Part shown: piece by piece, positions 50,115 through 59,971 of the stretch
Layout of the letters: every line of letters starts with the position of its first letter
How positions within the stretch are numbered: the first letter of the stretch is position 1
NCBI RefSeq assembly: GCF_024693525.1
Contig: NZ_JAILKR010000129.1
Location: 1 to 64,000 of the forward strand
Length of the DNA stretch: 64,000 bases
Direction of reading: 5' to 3'
DNA from: Selenomonas sp.
GTDB lineage: Bacteria > Bacillota_C > Negativicutes > Selenomonadales > Selenomonadaceae
Program-made: the position numbers and the translations under genes
Notes under the pieces: generated by a model
The model's input: only the letters and a program-made list of their open reading frames with translations
Database searches by the model: none
What the model was told of the DNA's origin: nothing

Positions 50115-52604
50115 ATGCAGATACTCTATAATATCTTGGCGATCATTGTTGCCATCATGATCATTCCCGTTTTCATGGTGCGATCGATTCGTGAAAAGGG
50201 ATTTGTGATGCGAATCCGGCAGAGCCTCGGTTTCTTTCCCGAGCATGCTTTGGAAAAAGTGGCCAAGAAGCATTGCATCTGGGTACATGCTGCCTCCGTG
50301 GGCGAGATTGTGGCGACAAGCCCGCTTATCAAGGAATTCCGCAAGGAGTTCCCGACGAGCCCTATTCTGGTGTCAGTAGTAACGACTAGTGGTTACGAGA
50401 TGGCGAACCGTATCATCAAGGATGCGGATTCCATCATTTATTTTCCGTTGGATTTGCCATTCTTGGCCGGACATGTATTGCGCCGCATTCATCCACGGGT
50501 GTTTTTGCCGGTTGAGACGGAGCTTTGGCCGAATTTCCTGAAAACCGCCCGTCAGTTGCACATTCCGGTCATGATGGTCAACGGCCGCATCAGTGACCGG
50601 AGTGTCAAACAGTACAAGCATCTCCACAGTTTGCTTACGGAAATGATTGGTACGGTTAAGAAGTTTGCGATGCAGTCTCAGATTGATGCGGATTACATCA
50701 TGCGGCTCGGTGCGCCGCCAGAATTGGTCACGGTTACAGGCAATACGAAGTTCGATCAGACCTATACGGATGTCAGTGCGGAGAAAAAAGAACGGATTAT
50801 CCGGGAGATGGGGCTCACGGATAACGAGGGGATTTTCCTGGCTGGTTCCACCCATCGTGGGGAAGAGGACTATGTACTGAAAGCCTTTCAGGCAGTTCGG
50901 GAAAAACATCGCGGTGCCAAATTGGTCATCGCACCGCGAGAATTGCTTCGTACCCAGGAAGTCATTCACCTCTGCAAAAAAGCGGGCTTCACGGTGACCA
51001 CCCGTACAAAGCTCCAGCAGGAAGAGTCCCATAACGAAGATATTGTCATTCTCGATACTATCGGTGAGCTTGGCAAGGTATACAGTGTGGGTGATGTGGT
51101 GTATGTAGGCGGGAGTCTGATCCCGCATGGTGGGCACAATATTTTGGAGCCGGCAGCACATGGCAAGGCCATTATCGTCGGTCATAATATGTTCAACTTC
51201 AAAGACACCCATGCGCTATTCAAGAACCGCGATGCTTGCATTACCGTAAACAATGAGGAAGAACTCGCCAAAGAGGTAGTTCGTCTTTTCGATGACCCAG
51301 AGCACCGCGCCCGCATGGAGGCGGAAACGCTCGCCATCGTCAATGAAAATAAAGGCGCATCGCGTAAATCGGCGGTTATTCTGCGGGAAATGCTCGAGGC
51401 TTATGAAAGTTGTCCGGAGAACCGTCAGCGCGCCCGCGCTACGCAAAAAATCGATAATTTCCAGACGTACTTTATCGATTTGGTGCACAGTAGGGAAGTT
51501 CATGGTTTCTTCATGCATATCATCATGGGCATCCTCTATGTATTTTCGCTGATTTATGCGGGCCTGGTGAATCTCAAACTGGCCGGCTACCGCGTGGGGA
51601 TATTTACCCATCGCAAGCTGGACTGCTTTGTCATCAGCCTGGGCAACGTGACCGTGGGCGGCACGGGTAAGACGCCAACGGCACAGCGGCTGGCAACCGA
51701 TATCCGCAATATGGGCTATCATGTGGTAATCCTGAACCGTGGGTATCGGGCGAAATGGCATGGGAAAGTCGGTATCGTATCCGATGGCAAAAAGCTCCAC
51801 ATGAGTGCTGCCGAAGCTGGCGATGAAGCCTTTATGCTGGCAAAGCATCTGCCGAACGTACCCGTTCTCATTGGTGCGGACCGCTCGCTCACAGGCAAGT
51901 ATGCGATAGAGCATTTTGGTGCGGAAGTGGCCATCCTCGACGATGGTTATCAGCATTGGCAGCTCGAACGCGATATGGATATTTTGCTCGTTGATGCCGT
52001 TAACGTGTTTGGCAATGGCTACATCCTGCCGCGTGGAACACTGCGCGAGCCAGTATCGCATATCAGCCGTGCCGATGTCTGCCTGATGACAAAAGTCGAT
52101 CAGGCAGCCGAAGGGTCCTGCGAGTACATTCGCCAGACCGTCCGGAAAAATAATGCGGATGCTCAAATACTCGAGAGCATCCATCAGCCACGCTGCTTTA
52201 TCCCACTGTCGGATTGGTACGTGGATATTGCCGGTGATGGCATTGAAGTAGATCAGATGCGTGGGAAGAAGATCATGGCGGTATCGGCTATTGGCAATCC
52301 GGCTTCCTTTGAACAGACGCTGTCCGATCTCGGGGTGGTCATCATTGAAAGCCTGCGTTATCCCGACCATCACGATTACAATATGCAGGAAATGACCGAT
52401 ATCCTGCAGCAGGCGAAAAATATGGGAGCAGAGGCAATTATCATCACGGAGAAGGATGCGGTTAAGGTGCCGGCGGAAATCATCCAGGCGGGCATGGACA
52501 TCCCCGTGTATGTCATTTGTGTTGAGGTCAAGTTCCAGCAGGGCAGCGAAGAATTCCGCCAGCTGTTGGTAAATCGTTTGGCCGAACGGCTTGGTTCCCG
52601 TTAA
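50115..52604 (+). CDS. waaA-lpxK: Kdo transferase (WaaA) and lipid A 4'-kinase (LpxK) fusion
   Basis: An 829-aa two-enzyme protein. Residues 1-425 are a GT30 Kdo transferase with a membrane anchor, HAASVGEIVATSPLIKEF, PVETELWPNFL and YVGGSLIPHGGHNILEPAAH. After a linker, residues about 455-829 are LpxK with a second anchor and the P-loop GNVTVGGTGKTPTAQRLA. In E. coli LpxK phosphorylates the 4' position and WaaA then adds Kdo, consecutive steps; fusing them may channel the intermediate. It lies 18 bp after msbA, and kdsB follows. Confidence 0.95.
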   Translation: MQILYNILAIIVAIMIIPVFMVRSIREKGFVMRIRQSLGFFPEHALEKVAKKHCIWVHAASVGEIVATSPLIKEFRKEFPTSPILVSVVTTSGYEMANRIIKDADSIIYFPLDLPFLAGHVLRRIHPRVFLPVETELWPNFLKTARQLHIPVMMVNGRISDRSVKQYKHLHSLLTEMIGTVKKFAMQSQIDADYIMRLGAPPELVTVTGNTKFDQTYTDVSAEKKERIIREMGLTDNEGIFLAGSTHRGEEDYVLKAFQAVREKHRGAKLVIAPRELLRTQEVIHLCKKAGFTVTTRTKLQQEESHNEDIVILDTIGELGKVYSVGDVVYVGGSLIPHGGHNILEPAAHGKAIIVGHNMFNFKDTHALFKNRDACITVNNEEELAKEVVRLFDDPEHRARMEAETLAIVNENKGASRKSAVILREMLEAYESCPENRQRARATQKIDNFQTYFIDLVHSREVHGFFMHIIMGILYVFSLIYAGLVNLKLAGYRVGIFTHRKLDCFVISLGNVTVGGTGKTPTAQRLATDIRNMGYHVVILNRGYRAKWHGKVGIVSDGKKLHMSAAEAGDEAFMLAKHLPNVPVLIGADRSLTGKYAIEHFGAEVAILDDGYQHWQLERDMDILLVDAVNVFGNGYILPRGTLREPVSHISRADVCLMTKVDQAAEGSCEYIRQTVRKNNADAQILESIHQPRCFIPLSDWYVDIAGDGIEVDQMRGKKIMAVSAIGNPASFEQTLSDLGVVIIESLRYPDHHDYNMQEMTDILQQAKNMGAEAIIITEKDAVKVPAEIIQAGMDIPVYVICVEVKFQQGSEEFRQLLVNRLAERLGSR

Positions 52605-52640
52605 TCTCAAGGAAATGTTCATGAAAGGATGGTACAATCC

Positions 52641-53372
52641 ATGAATGTATTATGTGTCATCCCGGCTCGTTTTGCTTCGACGAGACTGCCGGGTAAACCG
52701 CTGAAAGATATTGCCGGCAAACCGATGATTTGCCGTGTTTATGACCGCGCATCAAAGGCCGGAAAAGTCAGCCAGACAATCGTCGCTACGGATGACGAAC
52801 GTATTCTGAACGCCGTAAAAGAGCATGGTGGTCAGGCGATGATGACACGGAAAGACCATCCGACGGGGACGGATCGCTTAGCTGAGGTGGCGGCTTCCTT
52901 CCCTGAGGCAGATCTAATCATCAATGTACAGGGCGACGAACCGCTTATCGAGCCGTCGCTTATTGATGAACTCGCAGCAGTATTTGAAAAGGATGAGGAG
53001 CTCCAGATGGCTACGGTCAAGACGGAGATTACCGATGAGGAAGAGAAGACAAATCCCAATAACGTCAAAGTCGTAACGGATAAGAATGGCTATGCGCTGT
53101 ATTTCTCTCGTTCCTTGATGCCGTATCCACGTCATGAGGGTTGTCCGGTCTATAAGCATATCGGGATTTATGCCTACAAACGCGAATTCCTGCTGCAGTA
53201 TGCCAAAATGGAGTCTACGCCGTTAGAGTCTGCGGAATCCTTGGAACAGCTGCGGGCGCTGGAAAATGGTTATCGCATCAAAGTGGTGGAAACCAAGGCG
53301 AAATTCGTGGGCGTCGATACGGCAGAAGACCTGGAAAAAGTCAACGAGATTTATCGTAAAATGGCGTTATAA
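52641..53372 (+). CDS. kdsB: CMP-Kdo synthetase
   Basis: The 243-aa cytidylyltransferase activates Kdo with CTP for WaaA. VIPARFASTRLPGKPLKDIA is the nucleotide-binding start; NVQGDEPLIEPSLID and the C-terminal KFVGVDTAEDLEKVN complete the family pattern. It starts at ATG 52641; an ATG four codons earlier abuts the AAAGG site and cannot use it. Confidence 0.96.
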   Translation: MNVLCVIPARFASTRLPGKPLKDIAGKPMICRVYDRASKAGKVSQTIVATDDERILNAVKEHGGQAMMTRKDHPTGTDRLAEVAASFPEADLIINVQGDEPLIEPSLIDELAAVFEKDEELQMATVKTEITDEEEKTNPNNVKVVTDKNGYALYFSRSLMPYPRHEGCPVYKHIGIYAYKREFLLQYAKMESTPLESAESLEQLRALENGYRIKVVETKAKFVGVDTAEDLEKVNEIYRKMAL

Positions 53373-53451
53373 TTTGGGAAAAGATGGCCCCTGCCTTTAT
53401 GGGTGTGGGGAAAGATAAGCAATGTAAATTCTTTATAAAGGAGAGACGATT

Positions 53452-54282
53452 ATGAATAAGGTAAAAGTGGGAAATTTTGAAATTGGCGGCGGCGAGAAAC
53501 TGACGCTGTTGGCTGGCCCTTGCGTGTTGGAGGAAATGGACCGCTGCCTGTTGATTGGCCGCACCATCAAGGAAATCTGTGAGCGACTCGACATCAACTA
53601 TGTTTTCAAAGCTTCCTTTGACAAAGCAAATCGTTCCTCCTTCCACAGCTTCCGCGGCCCGGGAATGGAAAAGGGCTTGGAGATGCTGCAGCAGATTAAA
53701 GATGAACTTCAGGTTCCGGTGGTTACGGATATTCATGAGACCTATCAGGCCGAACCCGTGGCAAAAGTTGCCGACATCCTGCAGATTCCGGCTTTCCTGT
53801 GCCGCCAGACGGACCTGCTTCATGCTGCTGCTCAGACGGGCAGCGTCGTCAACGTCAAAAAAGGCCAGTTCCTGGCGCCCAAAGACATGCGCAACGTCGT
53901 GGACAAGCTCCATGAGAGTGGCTGCGAGCAGATCATGCTGACGGAACGCGGGGCGTCCTTTGGCTATAACAATCTGGTCGTAGATATGCGTTCGCTGCCG
54001 ATCATGCGGTCCTTCGGCTATCCGGTCGTTATGGACGGTACCCATAGCGTACAGCTGCCAGGCGGCAATGGCACGACTTCGGCTGGCAATCGTGAGTATG
54101 TGGAATTCCTCGTCCGTGCTGCGGTCGGTGCTGGCATCGATGCGCTGTTCCTGGAGGTCCATGACAATCCGGAAGAAGCTCTCTCGGATGGCGCGAACAT
54201 GGTTTATCTCGATAAACTCGAAGATCTCTTGAAAGATGCCGTGGCAATCCATGAAATTGTGCGCAAGAAATTCAAGGGCTGA
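53452..54282 (+). CDS. kdsA: Kdo-8-phosphate synthase
   Basis: The 276-aa aldolase-like enzyme condenses PEP with D-arabinose 5-phosphate. [17 protein letters not shown] carries a Cys where E. coli KdsA has Asn, so this is the metal-dependent class. [36 protein letters not shown] and [17 protein letters not shown] match the family. AAAGGAGAG precedes ATG 53452. It is followed by kdsD and kdsC, giving the complete Kdo pathway. Confidence 0.96.
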   Translation: MNKVKVGNFEIGGGEKLTLLAGPCVLEEMDRCLLIGRTIKEICERLDINYVFKASFDKANRSSFHSFRGPGMEKGLEMLQQIKDELQVPVVTDIHETYQAEPVAKVADILQIPAFLCRQTDLLHAAAQTGSVVNVKKGQFLAPKDMRNVVDKLHESGCEQIMLTERGASFGYNNLVVDMRSLPIMRSFGYPVVMDGTHSVQLPGGNGTTSAGNREYVEFLVRAAVGAGIDALFLEVHDNPEEALSDGANMVYLDKLEDLLKDAVAIHEIVRKKFKG

Positions 54283-54338
54283 TGCCTGAAATTATGACCA
54301 TCGAATTTGAATGATTTGTACATAAGGGGAAAAGACTT

Positions 54339-55313
54339 GTGATAAAGGTAAAAGAAAAGGCCATCGAAACGCTGGAAATTGAAGCCGATGCGGTATTAAA
54401 GCTGAAAGATCGCATTGACGATGAATTCATGGCGGCGGTGCAGTGCATTCTGGATTGTCCGGCCCGTGTCATTGTTACGGGCATGGGAAAATCTGGCCAC
54501 ATCGGCCGCAAGATTGCCGCTACCTTTGCCAGCACGGGAACGCCTTCGTTCTTCATGCATCCGGCAGAGGCCTTCCATGGTGATTTGGGTATGGTTACGG
54601 AGAACGATGTAGTCATTGCCATCAGCAATAGTGGCGAGTCGTCGGAAATTGTCAATATCCTGCCGATTATCCGCCGCATTGGGGCTAAGATTATCGCCAT
54701 GAGCGGCCGGCGTGATTCCCAGCTGGGGAAAAATAGCGATTATTTCATCGATATCGGCGTGGAAAAGGAAGCTTGCCCGTTGGGGCTGGCACCAACGGCC
54801 AGCACGACGGCAACACTGGCGATGGGGGATGCCATGGCGGTAGCGCTGATGTCGGTCCGTAACTTCACCAGTCAGGATTTTGCCCTGTTCCATCCAGGTG
54901 GAGCACTGGGACGCCGTTTGCTCTTGAAGGTTTCAAATGTCATGCATACGGGGGAAGACAATCCGGTTGTATCGCAGGATAAGACGGCTAAAGATGCGCT
55001 CTTTATCATGACGGACAAGGGCCTTGGCGCTGCTTCTGTCGTGGATGAAAATGGTAAGTTTGTCGGCCTGATCACCGATGGAATCATCCGCCGTGCGCTG
55101 GCTAAGGATTATAAATTCCTCGATGAACCAGTGCATAATATCATGTTTGAGAATCCGCTGATGATTCGCGAGGACGCTTTGGCAGCTTCGGCACTTTCTG
55201 TTATGGAGAAGCACAAGCCGCGTCCGGTTACTGTTCTGCCGGTAGTGGATGATGACCACAATCCGGTTGGCATTGTCCATCTGACCGACCTGCTGCGTCA
55301 AGGAGTTGTTTGA
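54339..55313 (+). CDS. kdsD: Arabinose-5-phosphate isomerase
   Basis: The 324-aa KpsF/GutQ/KdsD enzyme converts ribulose 5-phosphate to arabinose 5-phosphate for KdsA. It has an SIS sugar-isomerase domain (about 35-190; GMGKSGHIGRKIAATFASTG, AISNSGESSEIVNILP) and two CBS domains (about 205-324). It starts at GTG 54339 after AAGGGG and ends 1 bp before the kdsC start codon, so translation is coupled. Confidence 0.94.
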   Translation: MIKVKEKAIETLEIEADAVLKLKDRIDDEFMAAVQCILDCPARVIVTGMGKSGHIGRKIAATFASTGTPSFFMHPAEAFHGDLGMVTENDVVIAISNSGESSEIVNILPIIRRIGAKIIAMSGRRDSQLGKNSDYFIDIGVEKEACPLGLAPTASTTATLAMGDAMAVALMSVRNFTSQDFALFHPGGALGRRLLLKVSNVMHTGEDNPVVSQDKTAKDALFIMTDKGLGAASVVDENGKFVGLITDGIIRRALAKDYKFLDEPVHNIMFENPLMIREDALAASALSVMEKHKPRPVTVLPVVDDDHNPVGIVHLTDLLRQGVV

Positions 55314-55314
55314 T

Positions 55315-55881
55315 ATGGACCAGAAATGCGGTGCCCTCGAACGGGCAAAACACATCAAGTTGATTATTTTTGATGTCGATGGGGTTTTGACTGACGGCGG
55401 GATTTATATCGGCGCCGAAGGGGAGCTCTACAAGCCGTTTTTCTGTCGGGATGGACTGGGCATTACGCTGGCCCATAAAGCCGGCATCAAAACCGCCATC
55501 ATAACGGGCCGGAACTCGAAGCAGGTGGCTTTCCGGGCTGGGGAGCTCCATATTTCGGAAGTGTTCCAGGGTAAGCTCGACAAACGGACTGCCTATCAGG
55601 AACTCAAGGAGAAATTAGGCCTGCGCGATGAGGAAATCGGCTATATTGGCGATGATCTCATCGACCTGCCAATCCTGTTACAGGTTGGTTTACCGATGGC
55701 GGTAAACGATGCTGTTGCGGAGGTCCGCCAGGAAGCTTTGCTCACGGCAAGCTATCCAGGAGGCCGTGGCGCCGTTCGCGAACTCATCGAATTCATTCTG
55801 AAAGCGCAGGGAAAATGGCAAGCGCTCATGCAGGATTTTTATCCGTCAGTTTCGCCGACTAGTGGGGAGCTGGCGCAGTAA
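55315..55881 (+). CDS. kdsC: Kdo-8-phosphate phosphatase
   Basis: The 188-aa HAD-family phosphatase releases Kdo from Kdo-8-phosphate. HAD motif I is IFDVDGVLTDG, motif II IITGRNS, motif III/IV IGDDLIDLPIL. The small cap-less C0 form functions as a tetramer. ATG 55315 lies 9 nt after AAGGAG; an upstream in-frame TTG lies within kdsD. A 15-residue tail beyond the usual end (PSVSPTSGELAQ) has no known role. Confidence 0.95.
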   Translation: MDQKCGALERAKHIKLIIFDVDGVLTDGGIYIGAEGELYKPFFCRDGLGITLAHKAGIKTAIITGRNSKQVAFRAGELHISEVFQGKLDKRTAYQELKEKLGLRDEEIGYIGDDLIDLPILLQVGLPMAVNDAVAEVRQEALLTASYPGGRGAVRELIEFILKAQGKWQALMQDFYPSVSPTSGELAQ

Positions 55882-55923
55882 TCAGGAAACAGTGAATCAA
55901 GTGTATTTGGGGGAACGTAATCC

Positions 55924-56838
55924 ATGCATTATAAATTTGTGATGTTCATGAGCTGGCTGGTATGCCATATGCCATACCGTCTGCTCATGGCAGCTGGCCG
56001 GGTGCTGGGCAATCTCTATTATCTCCTGGTAAAAAAGGAGAGGGAGCGGGCCGTGGCCCAGATGATGCCAGCACTCAATCTCTCGGAAGATGAGGCCCGC
56101 AAGGTCGTGCGGGAGTCATTTGTGAATCTCGCGCGCAATGTACTGGAAATCCTCTATATGCCGCATCTTAACGAGAAAAATTTTGAGCAGTATATTGAAA
56201 TCGATCATCTGGAGCGTCTCAAAGAGGCGCTGGCAGAGAAGAAGGGCGTTGTAATCGTCACCGGCCATATCGGTACCTGGGAATGGCTTTCGGCTTCGTT
56301 CACGTTAAATGGTCTGCCCGTTACGGCGATTGCTAAACCGCAGCCGAATATGCAGTACACCAATGCGTTGAACGACCTTCGTAAGACCATCCATGTGGAG
56401 ATTTTCTCCCGTGGTACCAGTGAACTTTTGTCAGCGGCCCGGGCACTTCGTCAGGGGAAAATTCTTGGCTTCCTGTCGGATCAGGATGGCGGCCCAGGTG
56501 GTGCATTTATCCCGTTTTTGGGAAAGATTGCCTCGACACCGATGGGAGCTGCTGTATTTGCACATAAATTCAACTCGCCGGTCGTGCCAGCTTTCATTAT
56601 CCGTCAGCCGAACGGCAAGCATAAAGTTCTTGTAGGGGAAATCATGCGGTATGAGGATACCGGTGATACGGATAAGGATCTCTTCGATTTTACGGTACGT
56701 ATGACGAAAATCGTTGAGCAGGTTATCCGCGATAATCCGACGCAGTGGCTGTGGTTCCAGAAGCGTTGGAATACGCCGCCTGAGGAGCAGAAAACCGGCA
56801 AACATCATACGGTCAAATCGCAGGGGGCAGATAAATGA
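55924..56838 (+). CDS. Lipid A late acyltransferase (LpxL/HtrB family), copy 2
   Basis: A 304-aa paralogue of the 42964 gene. An N-terminal membrane anchor, the HX4E motif in VTGHIGTWEWL (about 118) and GKILGFLSDQDGGPGGAFIP identify the family. It transfers a secondary acyl chain from acyl-ACP to Kdo2-lipid A. It follows kdsC and overlaps lptC by 4 bp, placing late acylation directly before the export genes. Confidence 0.92.
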   Translation: MHYKFVMFMSWLVCHMPYRLLMAAGRVLGNLYYLLVKKERERAVAQMMPALNLSEDEARKVVRESFVNLARNVLEILYMPHLNEKNFEQYIEIDHLERLKEALAEKKGVVIVTGHIGTWEWLSASFTLNGLPVTAIAKPQPNMQYTNALNDLRKTIHVEIFSRGTSELLSAARALRQGKILGFLSDQDGGPGGAFIPFLGKIASTPMGAAVFAHKFNSPVVPAFIIRQPNGKHKVLVGEIMRYEDTGDTDKDLFDFTVRMTKIVEQVIRDNPTQWLWFQKRWNTPPEEQKTGKHHTVKSQGADK

Positions 56839-57386
56839 GCAAGCGAAATAAGATTTTGCTGGCCCTCGGTATCGCAGCTTTTGCCGCACTGGTAATCTGG
56901 GCGGTGGCAACTGTACCGGAGGCGCCGCAGCAAACGGAACAGTCCCAGGAAACTAAGGTAATGACTTATGATGGCAACACCATCCGTGAGGAAAAAGATG
57001 GCCGGACTATTTGGGAACTGACGGCGGAACATATCCAAGTGGATGTGGAGTCGAAAAATGTTACCTTTGAGAAACTTACCGGCAAATTTTATGCAAAGGA
57101 TGGCCGCACGGTCGAGGTTCATGCCGATGGTGGAACCTATGATAACGATACCAAGGATATTGCCATCACCGGCAATGTAGCCATCACCACCAGCGATGGG
57201 GCCAAGCTTTCGAGTAAGGAACTTCGCTGGACGGCAAAGGACGAACTGCTGGCCGCCGTCGGTGATGCCGTTGCGTCAAAAGATGATATGAAGGCAACTG
57301 GTGACCGCATCGAGAGCACCGATGGCTTCAACAAAATCAAGATTGTCGGCAAGGCACACCTGGTCAAGGGAGGAACTAGCGAATGA
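56835..57386 (+). CDS. lptC: LPS export protein LptC
   Basis: A 183-aa bitopic protein: an N-terminal anchor (about 6-27, ILLALGIAAFAALVIWAVAT) and a periplasmic OstA-like beta jelly roll (EKDGRTIWELTAEHIQVDVE and following). LptC receives LPS from LptB2FG and passes it to LptA. ATGA overlaps join it to the acyltransferase before it and lptA after it. Confidence 0.92.
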   Translation: MSKRNKILLALGIAAFAALVIWAVATVPEAPQQTEQSQETKVMTYDGNTIREEKDGRTIWELTAEHIQVDVESKNVTFEKLTGKFYAKDGRTVEVHADGGTYDNDTKDIAITGNVAITTSDGAKLSSKELRWTAKDELLAAVGDAVASKDDMKATGDRIESTDGFNKIKIVGKAHLVKGGTSE

Positions 57387-58069
57387 GAACGAGCAAAATG
57401 AAAAAGATATTGCTGGCATTAGCCGTCAGCGCGGTCCTGCCAATGCATGGTATCAGTGCTGCAGGAGAGCCGGCGGAACTCAATGCCGATACGGTGGAAT
57501 ACGATATGAGCACAGGGCTGGCATCAGCCGATGGCGGTGTGACGATGACGCGTGGAAATTCGCGCGTCACGGGCCAGCGGGCAACGTATAACACCAAAAC
57601 GCAGGAAGGTACTGTAGAGGGAAATGTCGTTGCGACTACGGATGACACGCGCATTACCTGTGCGAAAGTCATGACGGATGGACAGAATCATATGCTGGCT
57701 ACTGGCGGTGTTTATGGCACTCAGGGCGATAAAAGTTTCAGTGGTGAGCAGGTGGATTACTACCCGAACCAGAATAAATATGTGTTGATTGCATCTGGCG
57801 GTACGATTTCTAGTGCGGACGGTACCTTTACGGCCAATCGCTTGGAAGGTTGGCTGGACGATGCCCATTATGTCGGTTCGGGCAATGCGCATCTCGTTAG
57901 TCCGCCGAAGGACATGGAAGCCGGTGGCGATCGCATGGATTACTATGGTAAGGAACAGGGACGCGTTGTCGTAACGGGCAATGCCTGGGCAGTTCAGGAT
58001 AACAATACGATGAAGAGCAATCGTTTGACGATTTACCTTGCAAGCGATGGGGCGGCTAAGGTAAAATAA
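57383..58069 (+). CDS. lptA: LPS transport periplasmic protein LptA
   Basis: A 228-aa protein with a signal peptide (ILLALAVSAVLPMHGISAAG) and OstA/LptA beta repeats (ELNADTVEYDMSTGLASADG, TRGNSRVTGQRATYNTKTQE). It forms the periplasmic bridge from LptC to LptD. It is longer than E. coli LptA (185 aa), suggesting an extra half-repeat. ATG 57383 follows GGAGGAAC. LptD is not in the window. Confidence 0.92.
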   Translation: MRTSKMKKILLALAVSAVLPMHGISAAGEPAELNADTVEYDMSTGLASADGGVTMTRGNSRVTGQRATYNTKTQEGTVEGNVVATTDDTRITCAKVMTDGQNHMLATGGVYGTQGDKSFSGEQVDYYPNQNKYVLIASGGTISSADGTFTANRLEGWLDDAHYVGSGNAHLVSPPKDMEAGGDRMDYYGKEQGRVVVTGNAWAVQDNNTMKSNRLTIYLASDGAAKVK

Positions 58070-58096
58070 GCAGTATATTGTTGGAGGGTTAGGGCT

Positions 58097-58816
58097 TTGC
58101 ATATCGAAGCGAAGAATCTGGTAAAGAAATTTAAGGAACGCACGGCGGTGAACCGTGTTTCCCTGCGTGTGGAAAAGGGGGAGATTGTTGGTCTCCTCGG
58201 TCCGAATGGTGCCGGTAAAACGACGACGTTTTATATGATTGTGGGACTTGAGCATCCGACATCTGGCGAAGTATACCTTTCGGACATTGACATCACGAGT
58301 TCGCCCATGTATAAGCGGGCAGAACTGGGGATCAGTTATCTGACACAGGAAGCTTCGATTTTCCGGAAATTGACCGTGCGCGAAAATATCATGGCAATTC
58401 TCGAGACGACAAAATTGTCCCCGGCGGAACAGCAGGCCAAATATGAGGAGCTCATCGAAGAGTTTCATATCGGTCATGTTCAGGAGCGCAAGGGAACGGA
58501 ACTTTCCGGTGGTGAAAGACGACGGGTTGAGATTGCCCGCTGCCTGGCACTTGAGCCGCAGTTTATTCTGCTCGATGAGCCGTTTGCCGGTGTCGATCCG
58601 CTGGCCGTAGCCGATATTCAGGATATTATCCAGTATCTTCGCCAGCGCGGCATGGGCATCCTGATTACCGACCACAATGTCCGTGAGACGCTGCAGATTG
58701 TCGATCGTGCCTATATCCTGAGTGAAGGCAAAATCCTGCTGGAAGGCGACAGCCAGACGATTGCGAGCAGCCCAATCGCCAAGAAATTTTATCTGGGTGA
58801 GAATTTCACCCTTTGA
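58097..58816 (+). CDS. lptB: LPS export ABC transporter ATPase LptB
   Basis: The 239-aa ATPase powers LPS extraction with Lpt[55 protein letters not shown] and [15 protein letters not shown] are the LptB versions of the ABC motifs. It starts at TTG 58097 after GGAGGG. Confidence 0.97.
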   Translation: MHIEAKNLVKKFKERTAVNRVSLRVEKGEIVGLLGPNGAGKTTTFYMIVGLEHPTSGEVYLSDIDITSSPMYKRAELGISYLTQEASIFRKLTVRENIMAILETTKLSPAEQQAKYEELIEEFHIGHVQERKGTELSGGERRRVEIARCLALEPQFILLDEPFAGVDPLAVADIQDIIQYLRQRGMGILITDHNVRETLQIVDRAYILSEGKILLEGDSQTIASSPIAKKFYLGENFTL

Positions 58817-58830
58817 TTGGAGAACAAACG

Positions 58831-59931
58831 ATGCATATAAGAATCTTAGACAAATACATATTTCGGGAAGTGTTCATGACCTTCTTATTCGGCATCTGTG
58901 CCTTCTCCGCAGTTTTTATCGGTTCGGGAACGCTTTTTAAGATCGCCAAGTATATTACGGATTATGGTGCTTCGCTGCAAGCCGTAGTAAAAATCTTCAT
59001 CTTTGGTCTGCCAGCCGTTATCATGTGGACCTTCCCGATGTCGATGCTGTTGGCGAGCCTGCTGACGTTTGGCCGTTTGTCGAGCTCCAGCGAGATTACG
59101 GCGATGAAGTCCTGTGGTATCGGTTTTGGCCGCATTGCGGCACCGGCTATTTTGATGGGGCTCATCGTCAGCATGTGTGCCATTGCGTTCAATGAATATG
59201 TTGTGCCATGGGCCAATACGGCTTATCGCAACGTTCTTTATTATGAAATCCAGGGCAATACCGGGATGAAGTCGCAAGAGCACATCATTTTGAAAGACCT
59301 CAACCACGATAAGATCCAGCGGTTGGTTTATGCGCGCCGCTATGATGCAGAGTCGCAGACTCTGCAGGGGATTACCCTGCAGGAATTTAATGATGAGGGC
59401 CAGGTCAGCCATGTCGAGAATGCTGAGTATGCGGAGTGGAGTGGCAATGAGTGGAATATGCACAATGGCATGATTTACGATATTGCGACGGAAGCTGGCA
59501 AGAGTGAGCATACGATGCGCTTCGATTCCCAAAAGCTTCCCATAAAGGCGAATCCGAAGCAGATTGTCCGGGAACAAAAAGACCCGGAAGAGTTAACGAT
59601 GAAGGAACTCAAAGCCCAAATCGAAATCATGAAGACGCAGTATATCAATACCAATAAGCTCGAGGCGGAACTTTATCAGCGCGTTACGGTGCCGATGGCC
59701 AGCTTGATTTTTGCTTTGATTGGTGTGCCGCTTGGCTTGCAGCCGACGCGTAACTCTTCGTCGGCAGGATTTGCCATGAGTGTCATCATCATTTTCTTCT
59801 ATTATGCATTGATGACAATGGGCAATGCCTTGGCACGCAGCGGTGCGATTGCGCCGATGCTGGCGGTATGGATTCCGAATATCGTCGGCTTGATTGCTGG
59901 TTTCTTCCTGATACGCAGAGCATCACGCTGA
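58831..59931 (+). CDS. lptG: LptF/LptG-family LPS export permease
   Basis: A 366-aa YjgP/YjgQ permease: three N-terminal membrane helices (about 15-125), a periplasmic jelly roll (about 135-260) and three C-terminal helices (about 280-360). LDKYIFREVFMTFLFG and PMSMLLASLLTFGRLSSSSE are diagnostic. Only one such gene is present here, so the second subunit lies elsewhere or this protein acts as a homodimer. ATG 58831 follows TTGGAGA, 15 bp after lptB; an in-frame TTG lies inside lptB. The choice of G over F is arbitrary. Confidence 0.9.
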   Translation: MHIRILDKYIFREVFMTFLFGICAFSAVFIGSGTLFKIAKYITDYGASLQAVVKIFIFGLPAVIMWTFPMSMLLASLLTFGRLSSSSEITAMKSCGIGFGRIAAPAILMGLIVSMCAIAFNEYVVPWANTAYRNVLYYEIQGNTGMKSQEHIILKDLNHDKIQRLVYARRYDAESQTLQGITLQEFNDEGQVSHVENAEYAEWSGNEWNMHNGMIYDIATEAGKSEHTMRFDSQKLPIKANPKQIVREQKDPEELTMKELKAQIEIMKTQYINTNKLEAELYQRVTVPMASLIFALIGVPLGLQPTRNSSSAGFAMSVIIIFFYYALMTMGNALARSGAIAPMLAVWIPNIVGLIAGFFLIRRASR

Positions 59932-59971
59932 CGATGACTGCTGATTATTGTGAAAGGTGGATTGAGGAAGG

